From assembly GCA_013397695.1 (NCBI GenBank), contig VYZI01000041.1:3935203-3999202 (forward strand): DNA of 64,000 nt, in the 5' to 3' direction. Source of the DNA: Centropus unirufus. Its lineage: Eukaryota; Chordata; Aves; Cuculiformes; Centropidae. Both the position numbers and the translations under genes were made by a program. Positions 37,201 to 50,400 of this stretch are shown here, piece by piece. Every line of letters begins with the position of its first letter. Within the stretch, counting starts at the first letter, position 1. The notes below the pieces were generated by a model that did no database searches, was not told where the DNA came from, and saw nothing but the letters and a program-made list of their open reading frames with translations.

Positions 37201-40200
37201 CAAGCTTTGTGTGCAAATCTCCAAATCCTCCTACTGAGCCATCAAGCTCCTTTCCATACCCACAGCATTTCCTCTCTGTGTGCAGTGGCTCAGACAGTGA
37301 AAGGGAAGGGGAATGTCTCTCCCATCTAGAGCATGCTTGGAGGTGTTTCTATTCATTTTTCTCTTCTAAGTAACCTCTCTGCCTGATGATCAGTCTATAC
37401 CGTTAGTTAGGATTGAATACTTGGAGGAAGAAGCAGGCAGTATTAATGAACTCTAAACTGCAAATCCTCCTGGTGCCTAGTGACAAAGAAAGAGGCTTAT
37501 TTCAAGGAGAATTTCTAAAGCACAAAACAGAACATATTTGAATCACCAAATCCATATTTTATTTTTAATCTGGGCTAATGAACGAGAGCACTCAACTGTA
37601 ACAGGTTCTATACAATGTCAAAATAGATAAATAGAAGGATAAGTTGTCAGATCCACTGATGGAGAAGAAAATTGCTTACAATTTTGCTTTGAAGGCAGGA
37701 AGGACACAGAGGTGCCAAGAGCTTTTTTGACATTTAAAAGAACGAGTGCAGGAAGTAAGACCAGAAGCATACACTTGAAAGCCGTATAGAGATACCATTG
37801 ACACCATATGACCATGAATGGCCCTAAACTGCAAATACTATCATCAGAAAAGAGCAGAAGCAAGTGCCACTCTGCAGCACAAGTCTACTTCCACTGTTAA
37901 TATACAGGTTTGAATCATGCTGCTGGCAGCACCAACTCCCAAGCCTGAGAAAAAGAGCAAGGAAGCAGCCTGCAGGATCCTGAAAAAAAGAGAAGCAGAA
38001 AGCAGACAGAAATGTTTGGGCAGTGTCAAAGCCCAAGGCGCAGCTTCAGCTCCAAATGCTGTGTACAATCAGGCAGCTGTGGCCGAGCTGGGGCAGGGTG
38101 AGACCAGCGCAGCCACCACTTTCCAGGCAGCCAAATGTGGGCAGGCACACCCATTTCCTATTAGGCCTGCACCCACTCAAAGTCTATTTATATTCTACAT
38201 CCAGCACTGCATTGCAAGCTGGATTTCAAAACCATAAACTTCTTTCCTCCTTCCCCTGTACCCCCCTCCCAGAGCAGGGCTTACCCACGCCTTTAAACTT
38301 TTATTATGCCTGTTTGTTTTTGTTGTGCCCCATACCTCCCTATGCTTAAAAATAACAATCCAGGCAAGGTTTATTTCAGTAGAGCCTGTGGTTTATTAAA
38401 GGCATTTTCCTTTAAAGCGTATGGGTCTCTGAAAGTGGAGTAGGTTTGATGCCAGAAGAAGATGCTGCCTTCGAACCAGAGGGCAGCAGACACCATTGCA
38501 TTTAATTGCTGGATTGATCCTTGTACGTGCCCCAGTGGTGGGCACATCTGCCCCCAGAAGGCAACATGAGATAACAGGCAAGGGGAAGAGTTATGGGAGG
38601 CCTGTCAACCACTATTTGTTAACAAGGAAAGCATTACCTTCCCTGACTTACTTAGATCCATCTGAAGGTTGCCCTAGGTCTCTTTCTTTCAGTTCTTTCA
38701 CTGGAACACTGCAAAAGCCTTTTTTGTTTCACTTATCTTTTTCCTCTTCTCTATTTAATCTGTTTAATGGACAGTATTGCTACTCCTGAAAATAACACCT
38801 AGTACACTCACATATGCAAGAATGAACTGTAACTGGATCATATCCTCAGGTTTGCTTTACTCCCCAGTTGGTCATTTAGACTCAGGACTATCACTGAGGC
38901 GGCTTCCTCCCACAGGAGGAACCCACTGGCCGTGCCAGAGGTCTGTGCAACCGCCAGGCTACTGGCAAGCACAGGCAATAGCAGGATCAGCCTGTTGGGT
39001 CTACATCTCTCTTTGCCTTGTGTTCAAGCGGGTGATAAAAGAGCTGAGCGTCTCTTTTGCTTTTCCTTGATCCTCACAAAAGAGGTCTCTGCCCAAGCCA
39101 TGATAGAGGTGTCTCCTTCCCAGGAGGGTTTTGGACAGGAAGTGTACAACCTCTCAACCTGCCCTCTCTAGGCTGGGTTTGGGCAGTGTGGTGTAGTTTT
39201 CTGAGTGAATAAGGATGCCTTGGACCTCAGCTGCAAAGGAAGAGTCTCCTTTGGGGATCACCATTACAGATTAAGCTTCTGTAGCCACCAAGCACAGCAC
39301 AAGCCTTTTGGCTCCCTTCTAAGCTGCCCTTGAAGCATGTTACTTTGCTTGTAGGAAAAAAAGTCAAGGATTTCACTATGGAGTTCTAGGAAAGAGTGAT
39401 AAAAAATAATTTTTCCACCACTGCTACTTTCTCTGGAGCTGCACCAGTGCTAGAACAAAGATTAAAAACCATCCAACTTTTAAACAAAAGCCTGAGAAGC
39501 AACAGGGGCCAGCAGTGCAGGAGCAGCTGCCAGTGGAGGAAAATGCTATGCTCAGAGCAGAGAGCTGTGACCCTACCATTAAGGTGAGCCCAGGCTGAAC
39601 TACAAGGCCACTGCTCCTCTGGCAGCAGCATGACAGGGAAACACAGAGGTGAAGAGGAAAGTAGAGACACCCTGTGCTGAGAGAGACTTGAGCTTCAGAG
39701 TATGAGAGGTGTCTTTCGGGAAATCCTTCATCTGCCACTTCCCAGCTGAACTTAGGAATCCACTTTCAACAGCCAGCATGGCAACGTATTGCTCTGTTCA
39801 AAGTCTTATTTTCCTAAGGATAAGAGACAGCAGAAAGGCAGGACCTCTCTGCCCCAGCAAGGGCTGCTCCAGGCCTGGCCCACCCATCCCAGCTCTGGCA
39901 GGCTCCAGCTTGCACCCAGTCAGTGCAGAAAGCAGTAACCCCACTTGGGAGCCCTGCCATGCAATCCGAGGTATGTCCTGTCAGGTCCTCAGTGCTTACA
40001 TGTCTGCACTTCAAATTAGCCATGAATAGACATCCAAAGCACTGTGATTTGCACTCAACACTTCAGGACACTATCAGATTCTTATTTTAAATGTTAATAA
40101 ATGGGATTTTTAGTACCTACCTTTTCTTTTTAAAAAAAAAGGGGGGGAGAGAGAAAGTAAACCAAGAAAGAGTAAGAGTTTTTCTTTTATCAGAGTTAAA

Positions 40201-42254
40201 TAATAGCAGTGAAGCATTTTAATTCAAAGAAATTCCTGCTCTCCCGTCCCCTATGATTTGGGCAAAAGATTTTTTTTTATGGGACATTGTTGAAGTCTGC
40301 AAAAAACTGCAGAAAGGTGCAAACATGTTGGCAGTCCAAGCGGGTCATGGCAGAGGCTGTTGGTGTGATATTAAGCTGTTCCCAGCCTTTCTTCCTAACC
40401 AGCATCTGCTGTGTCCCCAAGTTGCTATTCTTTCCCCTTGATGCCTCTCCACAGATCTCACCTGTGCTGTTTTTTTATCCTCTCACTCACAGCACTGCTG
40501 TTGGCTTTCTTTGCTGACACTGTCCCCGTAATAGACTTCCTGGCTGAGGAGACACATTCAACTGCAGGAGCTAAGGCTCTCCCCGCTTGCAAAAGTAATT
40601 CGGCAGATCTAGACCCTTCCAGTGCTGTTAAGAAAAGTACACCCCAAGTGCAGCAACAGTCCTGAGCCACAGGACCCAGAAAACCAGAAGCAGTTTCCAC
40701 TTCTGGTTTGCCATGCTTCTTTGAATACTTTTTGTTTGTTTTATTGTTTGGGGGGGTCGCTAGGTTGTTTGGTTCCACCCCCATGCGTCACCCCCCATGT
40801 CCTAGTGCTGGTCCTTTCTTTGATGTGGGAAAACAAGCCCCTAAGGTGGTTAAATCGCTAAGCAGAGGGTAACTGTCAAACACGCTCCCTTGCAAAGCCC
40901 TGCACCTTCACTAAGTGAACCATTGAGAGGTCAAGGCAAAGGTGCTGCAGTGTGTGTTTAAAGCTAATGTCACAGCGCGGGAACACCTCTCACTCCCCTA
41001 CATCAGGCAGCTCAGAGAATTTCCCTCTAGCAACTCCTCCTGCTGCACGGTGCAGATTGGCCAGCAAAGTCTGAGAAAAGCATCCCATACACGGGGAAAC
41101 TCCTCCAAGTGCCCTTGCTAGCCCAGGGAGGAGGCAGAGCCCTATCTCCAAGGGCAGAAGAGCCCCAGCTTGCCAGGGAAGTTGAGGAGTGCAGGGACTA
41201 GAAGCATGAGTCAGGCAGCCAGAAGGTGGAATACTCTTACGTTCTTTCCAGAACAGCTACTGGGAACTTCCATGAGCTACAATTTGTGCTAAGTTTTCAG
41301 TAAAAAGTTACTGTATCCCAGAAACATTCCTGAGAAGAGCAGGGATTTCTTAAAATTCAATCCAGGCTCCCTGAACACAGGAGAAATTCATCACCCAGCA
41401 ATAGTGTCAGCCAGAAGGGTGAGCAAAGGTCTCAGAACTCAGCACTTCAGACTCCATGCCCTGACTGGAAAGAGCCTCTTTGCATTACATCACAAGAAAA
41501 AAGGCCCAGGCAGTACTCTTAGGTATAAGTACATCACTTTTCCTTGACAGTTTGCAACCAGCAGAGCTAAGGGACGCCAACAGAATTGCTGTTTTTGGGG
41601 TTGTTTTTTCTTTTTTCCTATGCAACTCAATTTACAAGCAGAACTGCTTCTACTTGTGAGTCACCTAAGAGTGTTATACAGGCAGGTTTTGTTTAAAGAA
41701 ACAATCTTTGACCTATAGGATGCTGTCTGAGGATGGCAACTCTTGCTACGCAGAATGTAAGAGGAACCACACAGTGCTGACGGCTTCAGCTGGCGCACTT
41801 GAATGGTTCCCATGCTCGCCAGGCTGCAGAGACAGGGTTTGAGTTTGTTTGGGTTGGGGTTTGCGTTGTTGGTTGTTTTTTTAGAGATAAATAAGAATTC
41901 ATGGATGGTAAAGGATGGAATTGCACCAGTGTTATTTATGTGGATGACAAATCACAAACAGGTTGGAGGATTTCTGAATTTTCACACATTTTTAGTAGCT
42001 GTTCAAAATTTTGCAATCCTAAAAAAACCAAAATGAACCTACAAACAAAGCAGAAATTGAATTCTAGTTGGTAGGGTTTTTCTAAGTCAACCTAAGCGCC
42101 TTCAGCAATTCATAACCTTATGGTAAGAAAATTTTGTGTGTACGTATATTCACGCATGTGTGTGCTTACATGCATGTGGATATATACACATTACTATGAA
42201 GAACACCAAACCAAGCAACATGCTGTAGGTCTTGTGTAATGAAACATCCAAGGA
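34201..42254. other. Gene-poor stretch, no supported gene
   Basis: Contains the open frame 35294-35710 (138 codons, plus) and several around 37800-40800, none with a domain, a coding bias or a matched splice pair. A donor-like AAG-GTGAGC at 39585-39592 lacks a partner. A polypurine tract (A9 then G7, then GA-rich) lies at 40132-40158. GC-richer patches near 39850-39960 are not CpG islands. Confidence 0.35.
42131..42195. repeat. Degenerate TG/CA and TA tract
   Basis: Alternating purine-pyrimidine words (GTGTGTACGTATA, GCATGTGTGTGC, ATGCATGTG, TATATACACA) just upstream of the old LINE at 42255. It may be a decayed microsatellite. Confidence 0.65.
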
Positions 42255-44000
42255 ATTTCCAAAAATTATAGCTGACAATTGCCTAACTCAATAAAGACCG
42301 AACCCAGCATCAGGGAATTCTATACCGTACCTCCTTTCAACAGATAAAGAAGAACCGATCACCGAACTAAATGTTAGTGGTAACTTACATACGAGTGATC
42401 ATGACTTGATTACATATATATGCAAACAGAACAAAGCTCAAACTAGTGAGTTATGCACATGGTAGTTTAAAAAGACAGTTTTACAAAGCTGCAAACAATT
42501 ATGGACTGAATCAGTTAGGAAAAAAGAATTTAAATAGAAAAGCATGAATAATAACTGGGAGCTACTTAAGAATGTATTACTGGATGCCCAAAAGCCACCA
42601 TGAAGGAAAAAAAGGCCACATGATTAGGTACTCGGCCTGACTTAGGGGAAGTCAGAGCAACCAGAATAAATTGGAACACATGCACACATCAAGATAGAAA
42701 TATAAGGAGAAAAAAATTAGATAGTAATAAACTTAAATCAGAACCTAGAAACTGTAGAAAATACATAAATACACAAGAGAACTTATGATGAGCACAAGCA
42801 GGACAAAGAGGTCTAGATACTGCAAAAAATCACATTAAACATCACTATCTGGAAACTTGTCAATATTCACACAGAAAATACTTCATTGGCAAAGACATAT
42901 TTGAATTCTATACAAGGGAAAGGGAGCAAAAATCACGTAGCTGCTAAGGTAAAATTTTGTAAATCAAGTTAATCTCAAAAATTCTCATCCAGGGATTTTA
43001 AAAGTGAAGATCAAGGGACTGAATATCTAGAGCTGATTTTCCAGATCTTTTTGGATACTGGGGCAGAATCAGGTCAATGAAACGAAACTAATGCTGAGAC
43101 AATGCTTTGGGGAGAGAAATAGAACAGTCCAAGCAAATACTGACTTACTGAACAAAGGACTGTCCCAGGTAGAATGATGGAAGAGCAGATACAGGATTCA
43201 ATCAATGAAAAAATGAAAGAAGATAATATATCTAATAATGAGCAGCAAAGGTTTATGGAAAACAGAGCTCATCAAGCTAATTTGACATGTTTTCTCTAAA
43301 TAAAATTAGTGTGGCCAATCCATATAATAGTACTGAGATAATAGATGTATATTTCTACAAAGGCAGTGGAATGCATGACATTTTGCTTAAGACACTAGCA
43401 CAACACAAGAAAAGCCAACTTGGCCCATATTAATGCTCTAAAAATGCTGAGCTGACGAGTCACATCATATGGAAAGGACGATCAAATCGGGTAGATGTGT
43501 CCCTACCAGTGTCTCAGCTTTCAGCCTGGACTCAGTATTTCAGTGACCTGGGAGAAAACCTATCATTCATCATAATGGAAGTTGATATATTTGAAGGAAT
43601 GGTAAATAAGGAAGAGAGACTACCTTGGACAAACAAACGAGGTGTACTTTCTAGGTGCAGGGTCTGGGCTATCTTCCACCCTAAGAAAGACTTAGAGCAT
43701 GTTGGTGGACAATCACCTGCATAGGAACTCTCACAGTGAGGGTGTAGACAAAAGGGAAAACATCCTCCTCTACTCAGAAGCAATGGTGTTGCCAGATGGA
43801 ACAGGGACCTTGAAGCACCCACAATTCTGCAGGTGTAACTGCTACTGGATTGCTGTGTGCTATCTGGTGCCCCAGCTGAAGGTGCCGAAGAGCTGGAACA
43901 GCTTCACTGAAGCATGATAAAAACAACCAAAAAGATTTAGAAAGTGTGAAATGGAAAGAAAATCCTAATTCTATGCAGTTAGTAACACTAGACAGCATGG
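42255..44000 (+). mobile_element. Ancient CR1/L3-like LINE ORF2 remnant
   Basis: Read on the plus strand, this block follows ORF2 of a CR1-group LINE in order. An endonuclease end with the SDH motif (codons 42394-42402, in the context TSDHDLITYI) is followed about 60 codons later by WELLKNVLLDAQK, the usual linker block. An RT segment reading QQRFMENRAHQANL (about 43240-43285) corresponds to the RT block in which Q-GF is followed by NL. Next comes the YLDFSKAFD region in decayed form, then CATGACATTTTGCTTAAG matching the block after it, and late-ORF2 wording at about 43685-43960. Stops and frame changes are frequent, and the stretch is shorter than a full ORF2, so internal deletions are likely. 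The nucleotide wording resembles CR1 copies I know from turtle and crocodilian genomes, which implies an insertion older than birds. It cannot make active enzyme. Confidence 0.78.
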
Positions 44001-47000
44001 AATTAAGCAGGGAATAGTGATGTGACTGTGCTCCTTGACAGTCCCTCAAAGATCAATTTTTATTCAAACTAGAATTAATTCAGGGTAAATCACAGTCAAT
44101 CATAGTAAGTATGTCTTCATATTGAAATACAGCAGCAAGCATACTGAGGGGTCAACTGGGTTTCATAGCTCACATGAGATTATAGCATATGTGTCTACAA
44201 AGCACAGTGAAGTACTCCATACTCATATGTATGTGCTTAAATATTCAAAATATATTTTTCTAAAGCTACTAATTTGGGGCTGTCCCTTCCTGATGCTCTG
44301 TCTCACAAGAGCTCATGTCCTTTCGACAGAGGCTGGCAGTCTCACCAGCACCAACATGAAGGTGGCTGGGGTTGCTCAAATGCCAAAGCTCCCCGTTCCA
44401 ACAGAGTACAGAACAGACAGTGAAGAATTGCCTTGTTTATTGGGGGCTCAGTAGTGGATTCCAGCTCTGATTGCAGTCCCTCACGCTTGTTTTTATTGCA
44501 CATGCTTGTCTAGCAGATCACAATGCTGTTAACAATGTTGGGTTTGCAGTCCTATGCCCACCTAGCTGAACGAGCCAAATTCAGCTTGGGAATGCTCCAG
44601 GAAACCTGATGGAGGTGTACCAGGCTATCACAGCTTATTTTAAAGCTGCCAGTACCACTAAAGTATTCCTGTTAGCTTTACAGCTAGCTTGGGGTTTAGT
44701 TAAAATAACAACTACTGTCTTTACATTCTAAGTTTGACTTGGCTTTGCTCAGCATCAAAAACACAGGCCCTAATCTCAGAAGTCTCTCTGCCTTAGTAGA
44801 ATTAATGAAGTACTCTCACTTGCCCAGCCTGTAAGCGAGCCATTGGAGAGGGTAGCCGATCACCCCGGTGTCCTGGGCAATGTCTATTCTCAATCAATAG
44901 CCTCTTAAGTCCAAGGTCATACAAGGTGCAACTGAATGTAAGTTGCAAGCCACCACGTGCAGCTGTTGCATTTGCAAGTACTTAACACCTTGCTTTCTGG
45001 ACAGACACAGGGTGCTTAAAAGGAACCAGCAGAAAACAGATTTATTCCCTTACACAGTGGACAATATGACGCAGTCATATATTGACTATGGTCCAACTGT
45101 AACACACACATACACACACCCTGTACATTCTGCCAATTATTTTCTTATATATTACACTTTCTCTGAATGGACAAATGGCTGGTCTAGTTTGATTTCATGC
45201 AAGTCCAGATGCAAAGATGAGCAGAACTCAGCCCAGGCCACATTCACAGTGAAAACAAGGAGAAAAAGGAAAGGCCATTCAAAAATCTTTCATTTGCAGA
45301 TAGATGTCTTCCCATCTGGGGTGATCAGAGGCAGTTTTTTTACACATATTTTTCTTCCCCTTCTACAAGGAAATTAGATTGTTGCATTTGAAGAAGGGAA
45401 TGCCTTGCTGCATTTGAAGGCAGGTACAAGTCCAGCAACAGCCATCTTAATACCTAAGTAGGTCAGCCTTCTTTGTGGTCCTTGAGGGTTTCATCACAGG
45501 ATTAGTCCATTGATATTAATGGAAGGTACTTCTCCCTAGTCCCAACTCTCCACAATGACAATTCAGCTCAGCAGAGTAATCAATGCTGCTCCTGAAAGGG
45601 CTTGCAGTCAAGGGATTCTCCTTTTCATGATGCTTGGGAAGCATACTTGTGGGGAAAAGTGGCAAAAGCACCAAGAAGACCTAAGAAGACTGGAGCACCC
45701 CCACCCTAATTGTATTTCTTCCTCTAATGAAATACATGTGTTTTAACTCTCTGTGGATTAATGTCTACAGACACATGGGTAGACAGGTGCCTTGTGACTT
45801 GTCTACACTCTGAGCTGCCCTTATACAAGCCTGCTCTGGACTGGAAACTGACAAGATCCTTTAAGGGAGGATCACAGGGTGCAGGAGCTTCCGGGATCTC
45901 ACACATCCAGCTCCGAATCAGCACAGGAGGCCAAGTGTGCACATATCTCTTCAAGCAGGCACTCATTTCAGTTGCTTGGTATCATTTAAGTTAGCTTGAC
46001 TTCTCCAAACTCACATTCCCTCAGTCCTCACTTTTTTCTATGATCAAAGATATTCTTTGCTAGTACAAATGATAAACACCTTGCTGCAGGTCATAACTTA
46101 CTCTCCAATGATTACTAGCTTTCAACAACTCCATGTAAAAGCTAAATCCCTTGGAAAAGCAGTATTTCACTTCATATGAACAGTATTTCCACTATATCAC
46201 TATAAAGCTACACCAAAGCATTAAAAAATCAGAATTTGATCCATCCTGATAAATATTATCTAACATACATATTTCTTTTTTAAATACAGGCAAACAAAGT
46301 TTAGTACCAAACCATAGCAGCGATTCCTCAATTTCCTATTTTATATTAAATACATTACCTTGGATAAAACTTTGGCATAATTCCAACTAAGGATAGCAAT
46401 GTTTTTTTCCTGAGTATGAAATAAAATCTTGACATCGATCTTTCAAATATTTTTCACAAGGAGAGGTGATGAAGTAGAGCAGAGCTACTGCAATTCGGAA
46501 AGCCATGACTGAAAGTCCTTAGGAACATGGATTGATCCATAATAGGTCTTGATCCAAGAAACAGTTTTAATCACTTTGCAAAATCTCAGAGACTGAGACA
46601 CACTTTATTGACCTGTAACATTGCCACCATCTTGTCAAAATATTTTCAAACTGGATCAAGCTGGAGCATTTTACAGCGATACCACACATACTTCTTTCCT
46701 CCAAAGGAATACAGCAAACTGTATGTCATCTCTGAGACAGACAAATATTCTGACCTTTTTTCCTTTCAGAATTCCTATCTTGGTGACCCAGCAATAAATG
46801 TATTTTTGAAATGTCAAATTTGTTTCCATGGTAACATGAAATGTCACTCCTGGAGATGATGTTCAATACAAATGTGAAGAGTTGAAGGCTATTTAACATG
46901 TTTTCAGTTGCACCTATTCAACAGTGGCTGTTATACTTTAAAACTCAATAAAGAAATTAAAATATATTTATCAAAAGTTGATCTCTGGCAAAGTGACTTT

Positions 47001-47208
47001 TAAACCTCACATCATTGCCTGCAACAACACTCACTAATGAGAAGCCCCTTTAAGTACTTGTCTGCTGGTAGAGCATGGAAATATTTTCTATTGTATTCAT
47101 AGTCATTGCCAAGTTCTATTCCCCGATTTCCCAAGAAAAAGAAGAGGATTCATCTACCATTTTACACAAATGTCTTCTGCATGAATAGACTACGTGAAGG
47201 AGGGAAAA
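44001..47208. other. Gene-poor stretch, no supported gene
   Basis: Plus-strand open frame 44943-45377 (144 codons) is Cys/Thr/His-rich at first and basic later, with no domain, and is likely chance. A CA-rich microsatellite remnant lies at 45102-45119. No repeat tails were recognised in the rest. Confidence 0.35.
45102..45119. repeat. Short interrupted (CA)n microsatellite
   Basis: ACACACACA-T-ACACACAC with a single interruption; about nine dinucleotide units. Confidence 0.85.
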
Positions 47209-47255
47209 AATAAAATAAAACAAACAAACAAAAAACCAACCAAACAAAAAACCCT
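47209..47255. repeat. (AAAC)n-like A-rich microsatellite
   Basis: AATAAAATAAAACAAACAAAC and following CAAACAAAAAACC words make an A-rich AAAT/AAAC/AACC run of about 47 bases. It lies about 80 bases upstream (plus coordinates) of the CR1 tail at 47333. Confidence 0.8.
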
Positions 47256-47332
47256 GAGTTGCTGAAGGGGGGAAATTGATTTTATCTGTCTATAAGAAAA
47301 GGAACATACTCATAATGCAAACCATTCGTATA

Positions 47333-47450
47333 ACATAGAATCATAGAATGTCCTGACTTGGAAAGGACTCACAAGGTTCATGGAGACCAACTCCTGCCCT
47401 TCCAAAAGACAGCCCCAAAAGTCACATAAAAACACACGAAGCCATAAACC
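47333..47450 (-). mobile_element. CR1 LINE 3' end fragment
   Basis: Starts on the plus strand with ATAGAATCATAGAATG, the reverse complement of the (ATTCTATG)n tail that ends CR1 elements. It continues with the familiar CR1 wording in which a 'CTGACTTGGAAAGGACTCAC' block is followed by a 'GACCAACTCCTGCCC' block. The similarity fades after about 47450. The element is therefore a short, 5'-truncated copy lying on the minus strand, with some divergence from the usual consensus. Confidence 0.85.
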
Positions 47451-50400
47451 ATAAACCCAACTAACAAACCAAAAAGTTTCTACCAGGTTTTGTGATTTCC
47501 ATTACCTGCAACACAAAATTCTCCCACCAGACTCCCTCGCTGTCCTCAGAAAGACTGGCAAAGGCACATGAAACAAGTTCCACATGAAGGCAGGACAATT
47601 TTCTGTCACATTCGAGGCTACACCACTGAAAATGTAGCCGGGTCCTGTGACACGAACCTGACCTCTGGCCTGAAGTCTGACCTGTGGCTTGAGTGCACAT
47701 CAAGAACAGCAAGAATAGGTTTGCAGAGAGAGGGGGAATCCATAGCTTGACAGTGCTGAAGGTCTTGTCCCCTACCATGGCCGGCTAAGTAGAAAATGCT
47801 AGCCCTTTCTATTCCAAGAGGTGGCTCTGCACAACAGCTCTCAGGGGCAGTTCCAAAAGGTAAAAACAAGACAAATTGTTCTTCAAAGTTCATAAATAAT
47901 ATAGGAACAATTAAGTCTCTTTTTATGGATGCTTCATCAAATATTAATACATTTTTATTTTCATAAATTTTACAATTTACAAGTTGTTGTTGCCTTAATT
48001 TTATGTTAACAAGGCATCTGAAGCTGACAAATTTGGTTTCAGGTAAAACTATAATCAACTTTTAAAAATGTTGAGAAAGAAAAAAGGAGCAGCACTTCCC
48101 ACTTGCAGTGTCAAATACCACAGATTCTTATTATTTCTTTCAAAGGACGGAAGTAAAGAGTCAGCTCTCTCTGTTAAATAATAATCTTCAAATATCAGTT
48201 TTATTTCATGAAAGCTTTTGAAGACTAATTGCAGTCTTAGTGTCCATCCCAATAGACATTCAGGCCAGGTACGTGGTCTTTGATTACCCTGCTGTCTGAA
48301 TATATCCGCCGTGTAACTAATTAAAAGAATAAATAAACATTAGAGGAGGTTATCCTAAAGAACTGGAAAAATGGGTTTTGCTTGTATCCCTACAAGATCC
48401 TAGATAGTTAAGGCAGGCTTTTGAAGGGAAAATTTAAGAACAACTAGATTTATTACATTTTAGGGCTGTGCATCCAGAATCACAAATGCTGAACCATCGG
48501 CACAGGCAAAAGCACCACAGCGGAGGCAGCTGGCTCTCCAAGCCACCTAGGCTGCTGAGCAAATAGGTTATACTTTTCACTCGGCCTGCCCATGTTCTTA
48601 TTTTCCTCCTACAGGCTGAGCTTGCACTCAGGTCCTTCTGAAAAGATGTGAAGGAACCAAGCAGGGAAAGGAGAAGCAAGTGAAGGCACCAGCAGTAAGA
48701 AGAATGTCTTAGAAATATCACAAGGATAAAGGATCTAGGGAGCTTGCCAGAAGATGACCATGAGTGTTACTTTAGGGCTTAAGAAAGCAAATTTGATTTG
48801 ACCTATCTACTGCAGAACTACAGTTTGTAACTTAGGCTTGCATTTCAGAACACTTGGAGAAGTGCACTGCAAAATAGTGTGGAAATGGAGGAAAAGCAAA
48901 AGACAGAAATTATGAATAGCTGTTGAAAAAAATGCTCTAGATGGTCAATAAGTGCCAATCCTGTATCTAAATCCTGATCTAACTGACCAGACCATTTAAA
49001 AGAACCTTAATTTCCAAAACCTTATTATTTTGGTGGTGGTCTATATTTTCATAAAGTTAATTTTACAGCTTCCAGGCCAGTTTTGCGAGTGAGGAAATGG
49101 AGGAAGAAAAACCTGTGCATTAGAGTAGGATAACAGATGCCAGGCATCCCAACAGAACATATTAGGGGTCACTTTGACTGTTCTAGCATGAGTTAAAATT
49201 AATGTCCCAAGAAATTTTTCTTGGGTAACTTAGTTACATAGCTCCAAATTTTGCCTCTTGGTTCAATTTAGGTAGTTCTGCATCATCGTGTGGATGCGGC
49301 AGTGACAACAGCAAGAAGTCTCCAAAGGCATTAATGCAATCCCCACCACAGCAGAAATCCTGCTTCAGCACCATGCATCTTGATGACTGATTTCCTCCGA
49401 GCTTCACTGACCAGTGTCATTATAACAACAAAAATAGACTGTGGAAGTAAGTTGAAGCCATGGGAAATAGTTCATTAAAAAGTAAAACCATGCACTGTCA
49501 CGTGCATAACTTGCACACCCTCAAAGTAACCAGCTTTTTTAGAAGACACTAAATTTTCTAAATACAATGAAAGGGACATGGGGTATTTTACAGCAATAAA
49601 AAGCCCAAGTGTGGTGGGAATGTTCACTGGTTTTCAGGAGCACGTATCAACAGTGGCAAAGCAGTCCCACAAAGAATCAGAAGGCTCACATCTACAAGGA
49701 CCTAAGTGAGCAGTTTCAAGCTTGGAAACAAAGTCATGACATTTTCCTGCAGTCGTTGGTACCACAAGAGCCAGCCTCCATGTGAGGTCTTCAAGCCCAG
49801 ACAGCCCAGCCTCTTCTGGAGAAGCTGGTAACAAAAAGGAAGCGGTGCACTCTGTTGGTATCTGAGCTGAAGCAGCTAATTTAGATGCCAAAGTTAAGCC
49901 TTACTAATTCCTCCACACAAGTCAAACCCCTTGTCCATCTTCTGAGCCATTCAGTGCAGTCACCTGAGGGAGGATGGGCTGCATCATATTCAAAACCCTC
50001 CTAAGCCAAGAGACATAATTCAAAACAAACTCTACGCTGCTCTGAAATAATATATTGAGTTTAATAATCCCATAGTGATTTCCATGAGCTGCAGATTACC
50101 AGGCAATGCAACTGTTCCAGAGGCGCACCTGTATGCTTTTAGAGAATTATCAGGAGAAGGCACTCTGCTTTATGGACAGCTAGTTTTGCATTGCCAGGTT
50201 GCAGTATGGCACATCTATTTTGTTTAAATTAATAAGTTTGACCTCAGTTTATGGCAGTCTCAGCAGAGACCCTCAGGACTGAACTAACTGGCTAGAGGGG
50301 AGAAGTGTTTATTGGGAAAGCGTGGTAAAGCTTGCACAGCTGCTGCAAGGGACGTTTTGCCCAGGGCTGTTAGGCTGGCACCTCCAGCAAGCACTGCAAG

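Noticed and set aside
39187..39240. GTGTGGTGTAGTTTTCTGAG resembles a tRNA-SINE A-box head
   Set aside because: No B box at the expected distance.
47506..47700. Possible minus-strand exon with donor reading CAG then GTAATGG at 47506
   Set aside because: No clear acceptor with a pyrimidine tract and no partner exon; it also lies beside a CR1 tail.
47618..48058. 146-codon open frame, minus strand
   Set aside because: AT-rich, featureless product and overlaps other open frames; nothing favours it as coding.
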